A stretch of 64,000 nt of DNA from contig NZ_LT707065.1 of NCBI RefSeq assembly GCF_900156745.1, positions 1,240,001 through 1,304,000 on the forward strand. Reading direction: 5' to 3'. Under the pieces are notes generated by a model that was not told where the DNA came from, searched no databases, and was given only the letters and a program-made list of their open reading frames with translations. The stretch's first letter is position 1. The number at the start of each line of letters is the position of its first letter. The translations under genes and the position numbers were made by a program. Positions 42,073 to 50,834 of this stretch are shown piece after piece. This DNA comes from Achromobacter sp. MFA1 R4 (lineage in GTDB: Bacteria > Pseudomonadota > Gammaproteobacteria > Burkholderiales > Burkholderiaceae_B).

Positions 42073-43404
42073 TCAGTACGAGGTCACGTACAGTTCGACG
42101 CGACGGTTCTGCGCGCGGCCTTCCGGTGTTGCGTTGTCGCCCAGCGGGCTTTGCTCGCCCCGGCCGGCGGCGACCGCCTGCTGCGGCGTCAGTCCGCGCT
42201 TGAGGAAGATGTCGCGGACGAACTCGGCCCGCTTCTGCGACAGCGTCTGGTTGTCCGGGAACTGGCGCGTGCGGATCGGCTGGTTGTCCGTGTAGCCCAC
42301 CACCTCGATCTTGCCGTCCACGCGCTTGACCTCGTCGGCCACGCGCTCCAGCACCGCGACCATCGGGGCGTACACGTCGCTGCGCCCGGACACGAACATC
42401 GTGTCGCCCGGGAAGGTGACGAGCGTGCGCTTGGGTTCCTCGCGCAGCTTCACCAGCCCGCGCGCGATTTCTTCTTTCAGCAGTTCCGCCAGGCGCAGCC
42501 GCGAGGCGGCCGGCGCCTGCGCCGCCACTGCCGGGGTCGCGACGCTTTCCTGAGGCAACGGGTCCAGTCCGACCTGCAGAATGCGATGCGCCAGGGTGTC
42601 GCGCTGCGTGCCGACCTCGTCGAGCAGGTAGCCGAAGACCGCGGCGCAGACCAGAAACGCGAGGGACGCGCTGAGCCAGGCCGGGAACACGCGGCGGGCG
42701 CCGCCGGAAATCGGGCCCTCGCCGCGCCAGTTCACCGACAGCTCGCTCGTCGCCGAATCGCGCGCCCGCGCCACCAGCGCCGCCAGGCGCTGCCGGATCT
42801 GCTCCAGATGGCGGTGGCCATCGGCCACCACGCTGTAGCGGCCTTCGAATCCCAGGCCCAGGATGTGATACAGGACTTCCAGCGTGCCGGCGTACTCGTC
42901 AGGATCGCTGGCCATCCGGCCGATGAGCAGGAAGAACTTTTCCCCGCCATCCACTTCGCCCTCGAAGGCGATCAGCAGGCCTTGCGCCGCCCAGACGCCG
43001 CCCGCGCCCCAGGCGCTGCGGTTGGCGGCCTCGTCCAGGGCCGTGCACAGGCAGTAGCGCGCCACGGCCACCTGCTTCCAGGGCACCCCCGCCTTGTCGC
43101 ACAGGTTCTGGAACTGCCCGATCTCGCGCATCAGCAATTGACGCAGCGCCAGGATGGCGGTCTGGTCGGGCAGGTTGTCGGGCATGGAGGCCAGCAGCCG
43201 CAGCAGCGGCCCGGCCGCCTCGAGCAGCGGATTGTGCGCGGCCTTGACCGCGTCCAGCCGGCTTGCCAGGTCGGCCGCCGCCCCCTCGTCATCCAGCGCG
43301 ATCTCCACCGCCTTGGGCGGCTCAGGCGGCGCGCTTGCCGGCCTGCCCGCGGCCGTGCCGGTCAGCAGGTCGAACGTCCTGACATCAAATCCGGGCGCAT
43401 TCAT
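42073..43404 (-). CDS. tssL: T6SS membrane-complex protein TssL with OmpA domain
   Basis: A 443-residue 'extended' TssL. The N-terminal DotU domain (to about 235) has CTALDEAANRSAWG and the GLGFEGRYSVVADG signature. One membrane span follows (FPAWLSASLAFLVCAAVFGYLL), then a C-terminal OmpA-like peptidoglycan-binding domain (GYTDNQPIRT, LSQKRAEFV, NRRVELYV). The ATG at 43404 forms an ATGA overlap with the tssK stop; a GTG at 43422 is possible. The OmpA domain anchors the complex to the cell wall. Confidence 0.95.
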   Translation of the reverse strand: MNAPGFDVRTFDLLTGTAAGRPASAPPEPPKAVEIALDDEGAAADLASRLDAVKAAHNPLLEAAGPLLRLLASMPDNLPDQTAILALRQLLMREIGQFQNLCDKAGVPWKQVAVARYCLCTALDEAANRSAWGAGGVWAAQGLLIAFEGEVDGGEKFFLLIGRMASDPDEYAGTLEVLYHILGLGFEGRYSVVADGHRHLEQIRQRLAALVARARDSATSELSVNWRGEGPISGGARRVFPAWLSASLAFLVCAAVFGYLLDEVGTQRDTLAHRILQVGLDPLPQESVATPAVAAQAPAASRLRLAELLKEEIARGLVKLREEPKRTLVTFPGDTMFVSGRSDVYAPMVAVLERVADEVKRVDGKIEVVGYTDNQPIRTRQFPDNQTLSQKRAEFVRDIFLKRGLTPQQAVAAGRGEQSPLGDNATPEGRAQNRRVELYVTSY

Positions 43405-44750
43405 CGGCTTCGAACTCCCCACAATTCAAGTTTCAGTTCGGGAAAATGCCCGGCAATATGCAAGGCCAGCCCGCCTTGCCGCGCGATCTGGTCCCATAGC
43501 GGTCCGGAGCGGCTCAGCTCGAAATACACATTGCCCGCGGCAAACGGAATCTGGCGCGGCGGGACCGGCAGCGGCGACAGCCCCACGCCCGGCAGGTGCG
43601 AGCGGATCAGCTCGGGCAAGCGGTGCGGGTGCGATATCTTGGTCTGCGACACGAACTGCTGCAGCAGCTGGTCCGGCGCCATCTGCGCGCTGACGGCAAG
43701 CACCAGGTTGGCGTAGCCCTGCAGTTCCGACGGCATGAGCGTCGCCGTGCGGATGCCATGCGCCTGCTCCACCAGCGCGATGGGCTGCGCGCTGCGCACC
43801 AGCACCTGATTGAGCAGGCTGTGCACTTCGGCGACCAGCGGCTGGATGCTGGAATACAGCTGCGCATGGTCGTAGCCCGGCGCGGGCTGCGGCCGCCGCG
43901 ACTGCGGCCGGACATAGGTGGCCAGGTCGCCCGCCAGCATCGCCAGCGTGGTGTACAGGGTTTCGGGCGGCGTCTCGCCAACCCGGCAGATGTGATCCAT
44001 CAACGGGTCGTAGCGGTTCAGGATCTGCAGCAACAGGTAGTCCGACACTTCCGCGGCCGAGGTCACGCTGCCCTGCCCGCTGGACAGCCGGCTGGCCAGC
44101 GCATCGGCGCGCAACTTGATCAGCCCCTGCAACTGCTGTCCCCACTGCACGAGGAGCGGGTTGGCCGCGCAGGCGCTGACCGGCGGAATGAAGTCGCCAT
44201 CGTGCAAAGTCACCGAGCCATCGGCCAGGATCGACTTGACGCGCCCCACCGCCACGCCGATCCACGACTGCGTCAGTTCCTTCTCGGGCAGCAGCCGCAG
44301 CTGCAGGTGCGCAAGCTGGACTTCCTTGGGGCCCTGGCCGATCACATTGCTGTCGGCCATTTCCTTTTCGAATGCCACGTAGCGCGCCATCGATCCCGGA
44401 TCCGGCCGGAACATCGTTTCGTCCACGTCGGGCAGGCGCAGCGGGACGGCCAGGAAGATGCGCTGGTTCAGATGCTCCGGCAGCACCGTCAGCGGCGCCG
44501 GCGGATGCTCGTGGGCGGGAATGTCGAAGGGCGTGCCGTCGGGAAACACGCCCGCCCCCTTTTGCAGGGCAATCTTGCCGAACGACAGGGCTTCATGGTC
44601 GATCTCATACCGCGAGAAGCCCCAGAAGAACGGCCCCGCGGGCGCGGCGCGCTTGTGCGCGAAGAACTCCAGGTAGCGTTCCTGCTGCTGGAACAACTGC
44701 GGAATGAGGAACAGGCCCTCGCTCCAGACGACTTTGCTGTAGAGGCTCAT
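43401..44750 (-). CDS. tssK: T6SS baseplate-membrane linker TssK
   Basis: A 449-residue TssK, the trimeric adaptor between baseplate and membrane complex. The classical opening VVWSEGLFLIPQLFQQQERYLE (residues about 8-29) is seen, and the C-terminal domain ends with FELSRSGPLWDQIARQGGLALHIAGHFPELKLELWGVR-type sequence. Three bases separate it from the tssJ stop, and its own stop overlaps the tssL start (ATGA). Confidence 0.97.
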   Translation of the reverse strand: MSLYSKVVWSEGLFLIPQLFQQQERYLEFFAHKRAAPAGPFFWGFSRYEIDHEALSFGKIALQKGAGVFPDGTPFDIPAHEHPPAPLTVLPEHLNQRIFLAVPLRLPDVDETMFRPDPGSMARYVAFEKEMADSNVIGQGPKEVQLAHLQLRLLPEKELTQSWIGVAVGRVKSILADGSVTLHDGDFIPPVSACAANPLLVQWGQQLQGLIKLRADALASRLSSGQGSVTSAAEVSDYLLLQILNRYDPLMDHICRVGETPPETLYTTLAMLAGDLATYVRPQSRRPQPAPGYDHAQLYSSIQPLVAEVHSLLNQVLVRSAQPIALVEQAHGIRTATLMPSELQGYANLVLAVSAQMAPDQLLQQFVSQTKISHPHRLPELIRSHLPGVGLSPLPVPPRQIPFAAGNVYFELSRSGPLWDQIARQGGLALHIAGHFPELKLELWGVRSR

Positions 44751-44753
44751 TGC

Positions 44754-45293
44754 TCAGTCCGCTTGCGTGACGGCGACGGTGTCGGCGCCGGCCTTGATCC
44801 GCACGCGCACCGTCTGGCTGGACGAGCTGTACCAGCTCTGGGCTTGCCGGGGCGGCATCGTGAAGGTGGCGCGCCACACACTGCGCCCCAGGTCGCGGTA
44901 GCCGGCCACCACGCCGATGGCCACCGTCTCGGGGTCGGCGCGGCGCTGGATGCGCTTGGCGTCGCCCGGCCGCAGCACCAGGTCGTCGGATTCGGCCAGA
45001 TCGCCGCCCAGCACCTGGCGCGGCTTGCCCTGCAGCGAAAAGAAGTCGGCTTCCTCGAAGACCGACCGGGACTTCAGCTCGAAGACGCGGACCTGGATCG
45101 GCGCCGGGCGGCCCTGCGCATCGGCGTTCACACGCGCGTCCGCCTCGATCAGGATATCCAGGCTGACCGTCTTTTCGGGCGCATCGCCCTGGCTCGCGCA
45201 CGCCGACAGCGACATCGCGAGCAGCACCGACGCCAGCACGCCCCATGGCCGCGCACGACCGGCCAAACAGCGGAAAATCTCGGTAGTGTTCAT
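44754..45293 (-). CDS. tssJ: T6SS outer-membrane lipoprotein TssJ
   Basis: A 179-residue lipoprotein. The start at 45293 gives a short basic N-terminus, a hydrophobic segment and a lipobox LSAC with Cys32; upstream in-frame codons would only lengthen the leader. The transthyretin-like fold motifs PIQVRVFELKS and FEEADFFSL are visible, the latter being the L1-2 loop region that contacts TssM. It follows hcp after 134 bases that contain two hairpins. Confidence 0.92.
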   Translation of the reverse strand: MNTTEIFRCLAGRARPWGVLASVLLAMSLSACASQGDAPEKTVSLDILIEADARVNADAQGRPAPIQVRVFELKSRSVFEEADFFSLQGKPRQVLGGDLAESDDLVLRPGDAKRIQRRADPETVAIGVVAGYRDLGRSVWRATFTMPPRQAQSWYSSSSQTVRVRIKAGADTVAVTQAD

Positions 45294-45304
45294 AAGCTCA
45301 GCAA

Positions 45305-45348
45305 GCCGGCGAACCGGCGCGCCTTCGCGGGACGACCCGCAAAGGCGC
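45305..45348 (-). promoter_or_regulatory. Two consecutive hairpins between hcp and tssJ
   Basis: A strong hairpin at 45319-45348 (GCGCCTT-C-GCGGG / CCCGC-A-AAGGCGC, loop of 4) is followed directly on the minus strand by GCCGG-TTCG-CCGGC (45318-45305), a UUCG tetraloop. No U-run follows. Such stems after hcp would protect its mRNA 3' end and reduce readthrough to tssJKLM, in line with the high Hcp demand. Confidence 0.6.
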
Positions 45349-45427
45349 AATGATCGGTACAAAAAAGGACGGATAACCGCGCGCCCAGGAAGCGCCGTCC
45401 GTCCCGTAATCAAGCGTCGCGCCGGCC

Positions 45428-45910
45428 TCAGGCCGCGTTCTTCTTGATGTCGAAGGTTGCGGTGACGGCGCCGCCGCTGCCGCCCTGGGCGTTTTGCAGG
45501 ATGTATTCCTGCTTCATGCTGGAGAACGACAGGCTGACGCGTTCACGCGGACGCGACTCGTCGGTGGCCACGCCCTCGGGGTTGACGCGCGTGACCATCA
45601 CGTCGTTCATGGTCAGCTTCAGGTATTCAAGCGGGTTGCCGCCCGACTTGCGCACCACCAGCTGCGCCTGCTTGATGTGCTTGCCCAGCAGGCAGTACTG
45701 GACCAGGTTCGGCGTGGCGCGGTCGATGTAGTGCTCGAATGCCAGATCGTCGACCGTGGCCTTGCCCGCGCCGCCGCCCGACCCCATGTGCATGTTGGAC
45801 TGTTGCGACACGCCCCAGGACCAGCTCAGCACTTCGATTTCATTCTTGTGCGTTGCGTCCTCGGCCTCGCCTTCGATGCCATCGATCTTCAGGAAAATAT
45901 CGTGTGCCAT
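45428..45910 (-). CDS. hcp: T6SS tube protein Hcp (TssD)
   Basis: Inner-tube subunit and secreted marker of T6SS, 160 residues, typical length. It begins MAHDIFLKIDGIEGE and has the family features SWSWGVSQ, the Gly-rich loop GSGGGAGKA and the late MKQEYILQNAQGG. AAAGGA precedes the ATG. It lies between tssC and tssJ, with stem-loops on both sides suggesting that its expression level is set apart from its neighbours. Confidence 0.97.
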   Translation of the reverse strand: MAHDIFLKIDGIEGEAEDATHKNEIEVLSWSWGVSQQSNMHMGSGGGAGKATVDDLAFEHYIDRATPNLVQYCLLGKHIKQAQLVVRKSGGNPLEYLKLTMNDVMVTRVNPEGVATDESRPRERVSLSFSSMKQEYILQNAQGGSGGAVTATFDIKKNAA

Positions 45911-45945
45911 TGAAAATCCTTTACATCATTTGTTGTTGCGAAAAT

Positions 45946-45999
45946 GGCCGGACGGTTTTGAAGAGCATTCCGGCCGCCTGCTCCGGCGGAAGATCCGCC
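45946..45999 (-). promoter_or_regulatory. Stem-loops in the tssC-hcp gap
   Basis: Two hairpins occupy the 108-base gap: GGCGGA-TCT-TCCGCC (45999-45985) and, nearer hcp, a 7-bp stem GGCCGGA/TCCGGCC with a 16-base loop (45975-45946) followed by ATTTTCGC. The second has a weak terminator look and may attenuate transcription or mark an RNA processing point just before the hcp ribosome site. Confidence 0.45.
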
Positions 46000-46018
46000 A
46001 CACTCAACCTTTGTTCGC

Positions 46019-47521
46019 CTACGCCGCCGCCTTGACGGTAGGCAGCTTGGCAACCAGGCGCAGCGATACGGTCAGGCCTTCAAGCTGGAAGTGCGGCCGA
46101 AGGAAGAACTTGGCCTGGTAGTAGCCCGGGTTGCCCTCCACGTCCTCGACCACGACTTCCGCCGCGGCCAGCGGGCGACGCGCCTTGGTCTCCTGCGAAC
46201 TGTTGGCCGGATCGGCGTCGACGTAGTTCATGACCCATTCGTTCAGCCACGACTGCATCTCGTCGCGTTCCTTGAACGAGCCGATCTTGTCGCGCACGAT
46301 GCACTTCAGGTAATGCGCGAAGCGCGAGCAGGCGAACAGGTACGGAAGCCGTGCCGACAGATTGGCGTTCGCGGTGGCGTCGGCGTCGTAGTATTCGGCG
46401 GGCTTCTGCAACGACTGGGCGCCGATGAAGGCCGCGTAGTTGGTGCTCTTGCGATGAATCAGCGGGATGAAGCCGTTCTTGGAGAGCTCGGCCTCGCGGC
46501 GATCGGAAATGGCGATCTCGGTGGGGCACTTCATGTCCACGCCGCCGTCGTCCGTGGGGAACGTATGGCAAGGCAGGTTGTCGACGACGCCGCCGCTTTC
46601 GACGCCGCGGATCAGCGTGCACCAGCCGTATTCCTTGAACGAGCGGTTGATGTTCACCGCCATCGCGTAGGCCGCGTTGGACCACACATACTTGCGGTGA
46701 TCGGCGCCGTCGGTGGCTTCCTCGAAGTCGAACTCGTCGACCGGGTTTGTCTTGGCGCCATAAGGCAGGCGCGAGAGAAAGCGCGGCATCGCCAGGCCGA
46801 TGTAGCGCGCGTCCTCGGAATTGCGCAGCGCATTCCACGGCGCGTATTCGAGGTTCTGCGTGAAGATCTTGGTCAGGTCGCGCGGATTGGCCAGCTCTTG
46901 CCAGGAGTCCATCTGCAGCACCGAGGGCGCCGCCCCGGTGATGAACGGCGCATGCGACGCGGCCGCCACCTTGGCGATCGACCCCAGCAGATCGACGTCG
47001 TGCGGCGTGTGGTCGAAGTAGTAGTCGGCCACCAGGCAGCCGTAGGGCTCGCCGCCCAGCTGCCCGTATTCTTCTTCATACACCTGCTTGAAGATCGGGC
47101 TTTGATCCCACGCCAGACCCTTGTAGCGCTTCATGGTGCGGCGCAGGTCTTCCTTGGACAGATCCATGAACCGGATCTTGAGCTTTTCGTCGGTCTCGGT
47201 GTTGTTGACCAGGTGATGCAGTCCGCGCCAGGCGCTTTCCAGCTGCTGGAACTCCGGATGATGCAGGACCAGGTTGATCTGCTCGGACAGCTTCCTGTCG
47301 ATTTCACCGATGATGGCCGCGATGCTCTTGTAGGCATCGTCGGACACGCGCACGACATTCTGCAGCGCCTGCTCGGCCAGCGTCTGCACGGCGCGCTCGA
47401 CGGCGGCGCGCGCCTGATCGGTCTTGGGCTTGAACTCGCGCGCCAACAGGTTGGTGAAGTCAGAATGCCCGGCTTCGGGTTGGGGAGCGACGTTGTCGGC
47501 GATTTTTTGCTTGACTGCCAT
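46019..47521 (-). CDS. tssC: T6SS sheath large subunit TssC (VipB)
   Basis: Contractile sheath subunit, 500 residues. Visible landmarks are LSEQINLVLHHPEFQQLESAWRGLHHLV near residue 90, DLSKEDLRR, YGCLVADYYFDH, the FLSRLPYG region and the late RLPYLFACSRFAHYLKCIVRDKIGSF block. The C-terminal FHFQLEGLTVSLRLVAKLP-type strand takes part in sheath lattice contacts. It follows tssB after 41 bases. Confidence 0.97.
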   Translation of the reverse strand: MAVKQKIADNVAPQPEAGHSDFTNLLAREFKPKTDQARAAVERAVQTLAEQALQNVVRVSDDAYKSIAAIIGEIDRKLSEQINLVLHHPEFQQLESAWRGLHHLVNNTETDEKLKIRFMDLSKEDLRRTMKRYKGLAWDQSPIFKQVYEEEYGQLGGEPYGCLVADYYFDHTPHDVDLLGSIAKVAAASHAPFITGAAPSVLQMDSWQELANPRDLTKIFTQNLEYAPWNALRNSEDARYIGLAMPRFLSRLPYGAKTNPVDEFDFEEATDGADHRKYVWSNAAYAMAVNINRSFKEYGWCTLIRGVESGGVVDNLPCHTFPTDDGGVDMKCPTEIAISDRREAELSKNGFIPLIHRKSTNYAAFIGAQSLQKPAEYYDADATANANLSARLPYLFACSRFAHYLKCIVRDKIGSFKERDEMQSWLNEWVMNYVDADPANSSQETKARRPLAAAEVVVEDVEGNPGYYQAKFFLRPHFQLEGLTVSLRLVAKLPTVKAAA

Positions 47522-47562
47522 TTCTTGATTTCCCAGTTGCTTACATGCGTTGCGGCGAGCCG

Positions 47563-48099
47563 TTAATCGGCTTCGGCCTCTTCGGGCGCTTCGGTCCTGG
47601 CTTGCGGCTTGGGCGTTTTGGCCAGCGTCTGCAGCAGCGCGGGATCGCTCAGGACTTGATTGATGAGGGTCTCGGCGCCCGCCTTGCCGTCCATGTAGGT
47701 CTGCAGGTTGGCCAACTGCGTGCGCGCTTCCAGCAGCTTGGACAGCGGCTCGACCTTGCGCGCAATGGCGGCGGGCGAGAAGTCATCCATGCTTTCGAAG
47801 GTGATGTCGACCATGATCTGGCCATCGCCCGTCAGGGTGTTGGGCGCGGCAAACGCCACGCGCGGCTGGATCGCCTTCATGCGCTCATCGAAGTTGTCGA
47901 TGTCGATGCTGAGGAACTTGCGTTCGCCAACGGCGGGCAATGCCTCGATCGGCTTGCCCGACAGGTCCGCCAGGACGCCCATCACGAAAGGCAGCTCGAC
48001 CTTGCGCTCGGATCCGTAGATCTCGACGTCATATTCGATCTGGACCCGGGGTGCGCGATTGCGCGAAATGAACTTCTGTGAACTATTGGAAACCGCCAT
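47563..48099 (-). CDS. tssB: T6SS sheath small subunit TssB (VipA)
   Basis: Sheath partner of TssC, 178 residues. The start at 48099 has GGAG 6 bases upstream and gives the standard opening MAVSNSSQKFISRNRAPRVQIEYDVE. Motifs ELPFVMGVLADLSG and FESMDDFSPAAIARKVEPL are typical. The C-terminus is charged and carries extra Glu/Ala residues. It lies 149 bases after the OmpA-like gene, a gap long enough for a separate promoter. Confidence 0.96.
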   Translation of the reverse strand: MAVSNSSQKFISRNRAPRVQIEYDVEIYGSERKVELPFVMGVLADLSGKPIEALPAVGERKFLSIDIDNFDERMKAIQPRVAFAAPNTLTGDGQIMVDITFESMDDFSPAAIARKVEPLSKLLEARTQLANLQTYMDGKAGAETLINQVLSDPALLQTLAKTPKPQARTEAPEEAEAD

Positions 48100-48248
48100 G
48101 TTTTCTCCGACGCAGGCTGAGGGGGTACGAATGCGCACAGCTTATGCAAGGCTTTCTGTGCAAGGAATCAGACTTGTCCTAGTCCGACAGGTTTGTTTGC
48201 GCGGACCGCTCCCGCCGTGTTGGCGAATGCCACTTCGACGCATGCCCG

Positions 48249-49754
48249 TCACCCCGCCGGCGGGGCGTCGCCCCCCATTGCGCCGCACGCGAAATGCGCG
48301 GAGGGCAGCGGCGTGAGCGTGATATCCACCCGCCGGTTGCGGGCTCTGCCGGCCGCGGTTGCGTTGTCGTCGACCGGTTGCGAGGCGCCGCGCCCCGCCG
48401 TCTCGAACTGGGCCAGGGGCGTGCCGCTCATGGCGACGAGCTGGTCGCGCACGGCTTGCGCGCGGGCCAGGGACAATGCGAGGTTTCTCTCGGGGCTGCC
48501 CGTCCCGTCGGTATGGCCGACGATCCGCACGTGCAGATCGGGATTCGCGCGCAGCAGCTGCGATGCGGGGTCCAGCAGGCGGGCGGCGCTGGCGCGGATC
48601 AAGGTCGCGCTGCCGCTCTCGAACACCGCCATGCTGTCCAGCCGCAATGCCGTCTGCGGCGGCGTGTAGGCCGCGATCGCTTCCGACATCGCCGCCTGGA
48701 CCCGCTGTGCGCCCGCCTGGCGATAGATCCAGGATCCGACGCCGTCATCGGCGAGCTTTTTGCCCAGTTGATCGTGCTGGGCGCGCAACTGCAGCAGCGC
48801 CGCGCACTTGTCGAACATGCGCGCCGGGGCGATGCCCCCGTAGGCGCGCAGGCCCTCTGCGTAGCGGTCCAGTTCGTCCTTGGCGCGCAGGTACGGCACG
48901 CACGCCAGCAAGGCCGGGATCAGCGCCAGCGCGCCCAACATCGCGGCGACGCGCAGACCGCGGGCCCGCGGCGAGCGCGGCGGCGGGACGCTGTCATTCC
49001 AGCCGGGTCCCTGGCGCTGCGCATCGAAGGCCAACGGCGGCAGAGGCAACGGGCCGTGCCGGGGCGGGGGCAGCGACGGGCTCAGGCCCGTGCGTCCGAT
49101 GAGCCACCGCATCCACCCGGCCATGTCCGGCAGCGTGGTGCCCGCGTCCACCAGGAATACGCCCCCCAGGAACAGCGGCGGCGTGTTCGCGATGTCTTCC
49201 ATCAGGGCCAGCAGCGCGGCCTCCGCCGCCCAGTCCACGAAGGACAGGGCCAGGCGTTCGTGCAAGGTTCCCGCCCCGGGCGGGCGCCGCATTGCGCCTT
49301 CGCGCAGCGCGTTGAGCGCGTGGCGCAAGCTGACCCGGCCCTGCCCCTGCGGATCGACGGACAGTCCGCTGCTCAGCGTGATGGGGTCGCCGTGCGCCGG
49401 GCCGAGGCACGCGTAGACGGCCGCGTAGACCGGAATGGGCCGCTGTCCCAGCACGGCGCAGCCGGCGACGGCGCGCTGCCATTCGCGCCATTCCCGGCGC
49501 ATCGCCAGTTCGTCGCCGCCCGCGGGCACCAGCGGCAACAGCAGCGCGCACGGCGCGCCGTCGCGTGGCGCGTCCTTCAGGATGCGCAGCAGGTCGTCGG
49601 GACTGGCCGCGAGCAGCCATGCCGCATTTCCGCCCCAGCGCTTGCGCGCCGTATCGCGCACCGCGCCGTCGTCCTGCCTGTCGAACAGATGGCTGGCGTT
49701 CGGTCCGGCCACGATGACGGTCGCGACGGTGTTGCGCTGCATGGCGTCAGTCAC
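48249..49754 (-). CDS. Membrane-anchored OmpA-domain protein with TssM/IcmF-like N-terminus
   Basis: A 501-residue protein. Residues about 1-240 lack Walker A but resemble the region of TssM around its LxVSVAELL...FPVYVLVTK segment (here CALLLPLVPAGGDEL..., then QRPIPVYAAVYACLG). One membrane span follows near residues 270-290 (VAAMLGALALIPALLACVPYL). The C-terminus is an OmpA-type peptidoglycan-binding domain (VGHTDGTGSPERNLALS, ARNRRVDITL). The GTG at 49754 overlaps the upstream stop by 8 bases; an ATG at 49742 is the alternative. It is a paralogue-like extra membrane component, downstream of fimbrial genes and upstream of tssB. The IcmF comparison is by eye only. Confidence 0.6.
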   Translation of the reverse strand: MTDAMQRNTVATVIVAGPNASHLFDRQDDGAVRDTARKRWGGNAAWLLAASPDDLLRILKDAPRDGAPCALLLPLVPAGGDELAMRREWREWQRAVAGCAVLGQRPIPVYAAVYACLGPAHGDPITLSSGLSVDPQGQGRVSLRHALNALREGAMRRPPGAGTLHERLALSFVDWAAEAALLALMEDIANTPPLFLGGVFLVDAGTTLPDMAGWMRWLIGRTGLSPSLPPPRHGPLPLPPLAFDAQRQGPGWNDSVPPPRSPRARGLRVAAMLGALALIPALLACVPYLRAKDELDRYAEGLRAYGGIAPARMFDKCAALLQLRAQHDQLGKKLADDGVGSWIYRQAGAQRVQAAMSEAIAAYTPPQTALRLDSMAVFESGSATLIRASAARLLDPASQLLRANPDLHVRIVGHTDGTGSPERNLALSLARAQAVRDQLVAMSGTPLAQFETAGRGASQPVDDNATAAGRARNRRVDITLTPLPSAHFACGAMGGDAPPAG

Positions 49755-50274
49755 TTCCCTGCTCCTCGCCGCATGCCCACGGCCATGCTTCGCGCAGCCG
49801 TTCGTTCACCTGGCGGCAGCGCTGGATCGCGTCCGGACGCCGCCGCAACAGCCCCGCGGCAAAGAGCCGCGCGTACCAGTTCAGCCAGGCCCCGCCGCGG
49901 TCAGGATGGCGCGCCAGGGCGTCCAGGTGCGCCAGCACCACGTCCGCCGCATCGGGTTCGCCCAGTTCGATCCGGCACAGCGTGGCGTCTTGCCATTCCT
50001 TGCGCATCGGCTCGGGACAGGAGGCCAGCGTGGCATCGTCCAGCAGCAGCGCATGCGACAGGCGAAGGCGGTGCGCCTGCTCCGGCGTCACGTTGCGCGC
50101 CAGCAGCGCGCCATCGACCTCGGCCATCAGGGCGACGCAGCGCGCGCGCCAGGCGTGCAGGGGACCAAGGCGGGCATGCCGGTCCAGCACCGCCAGGTGC
50201 AGCAAGGTCTCGTCCAGCATCGGCGTATGCAGGAACAGGTCCGGATCCGCGCCGGCACGCACGGCCTGCGTCAT
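49747..50274 (-). CDS. Small DotU/TssL-like helical protein
   Basis: A 175-residue, largely alpha-helical protein without membrane span or signal peptide. The order of conserved positions (SHALLLDDATL, then EWQDATLCRIEL, a Gly-Gly-Ala-Trp segment, and WYARLFAAGLL) recalls the DotU domain pattern 'ALCalLDE - W - hGe - FF - LEL - LGF', but each element is degenerate. Its ATG overlaps the stop of the minor pilin gene (ATGA) and its stop overlaps the start of the OmpA-domain gene. Paired with that gene it mimics a split TssL. The assignment is weak; an unrelated helical protein cannot be excluded. Confidence 0.45.
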   Translation of the reverse strand: MTQAVRAGADPDLFLHTPMLDETLLHLAVLDRHARLGPLHAWRARCVALMAEVDGALLARNVTPEQAHRLRLSHALLLDDATLASCPEPMRKEWQDATLCRIELGEPDAADVVLAHLDALARHPDRGGAWLNWYARLFAAGLLRRRPDAIQRCRQVNERLREAWPWACGEEQGSD

Positions 50275-50831
50275 GGAATATCGAGCACGTAGTTCACGTA
50301 GGTGCTGACCTGGCCCGCCGTGGCGCCGCCCGTGCCGTAATAGCGCGCGTAATAGACGAGCAGCAGCGGACCGCTGACGCCGTCGGCCTCGATGGGCGTC
50401 ACGCTGTCACGGTCGCCCACCCGGATCACGCTGCCCGATTCGTTCAGCAGCTCGACTTGCACACCCTGCGCCGCGACGCCGGGCGACACGGCCTGCGGGT
50501 TCAGGCGTCCGGTCATGTCCGAAGTCGGTCCCGACTGGAAGTACGCGCGCACCGTGGCGGGCGTGCCCACGCACTCGATGGGTATCTCGAACCGCGTCGA
50601 TCCGGCGGTGTTGCCGGGCGCGGACAGGGACTGGACCGACACCGTGGGCAGGGTCACCGTCATGGTCTCGGCGCCGGCCTGCACGGTGCAGCTCAAGGGC
50701 ACGTAGCGTCCCGTGAACTTGATCTGCACGTCTTCCGTGGCGGCGCGCGCCGCGTCCGACCCAAGCGCGGCCGTCAACGCCGCCGCGGCCAGCGCGAGCC
50801 AGGAACGCATTCCTAACGTTTTCAGTTTCAT
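50271..50831 (-). CDS. Minor fimbrial subunit (chaperone-usher type)
   Basis: Exported pilin-like protein, 186 residues, with a signal peptide ending ARA near residue 30. The pilin disulfide pair is at Cys48 and Cys87. It shares the motif LPTVSxQSL with the major pilin of this operon and has a C-terminal donor-strand-complemented pattern (VNYVLDIP). The gene follows the usher by 3 bases, and its stop overlaps the next start in an ATGA junction, linking the fimbrial operon to T6SS-like genes. It may act as an initiator, adaptor or terminator subunit. Confidence 0.85.
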   Translation of the reverse strand: MKLKTLGMRSWLALAAAALTAALGSDAARAATEDVQIKFTGRYVPLSCTVQAGAETMTVTLPTVSVQSLSAPGNTAGSTRFEIPIECVGTPATVRAYFQSGPTSDMTGRLNPQAVSPGVAAQGVQVELLNESGSVIRVGDRDSVTPIEADGVSGPLLLVYYARYYGTGGATAGQVSTYVNYVLDIP

Positions 50832-50834
50832 GGA

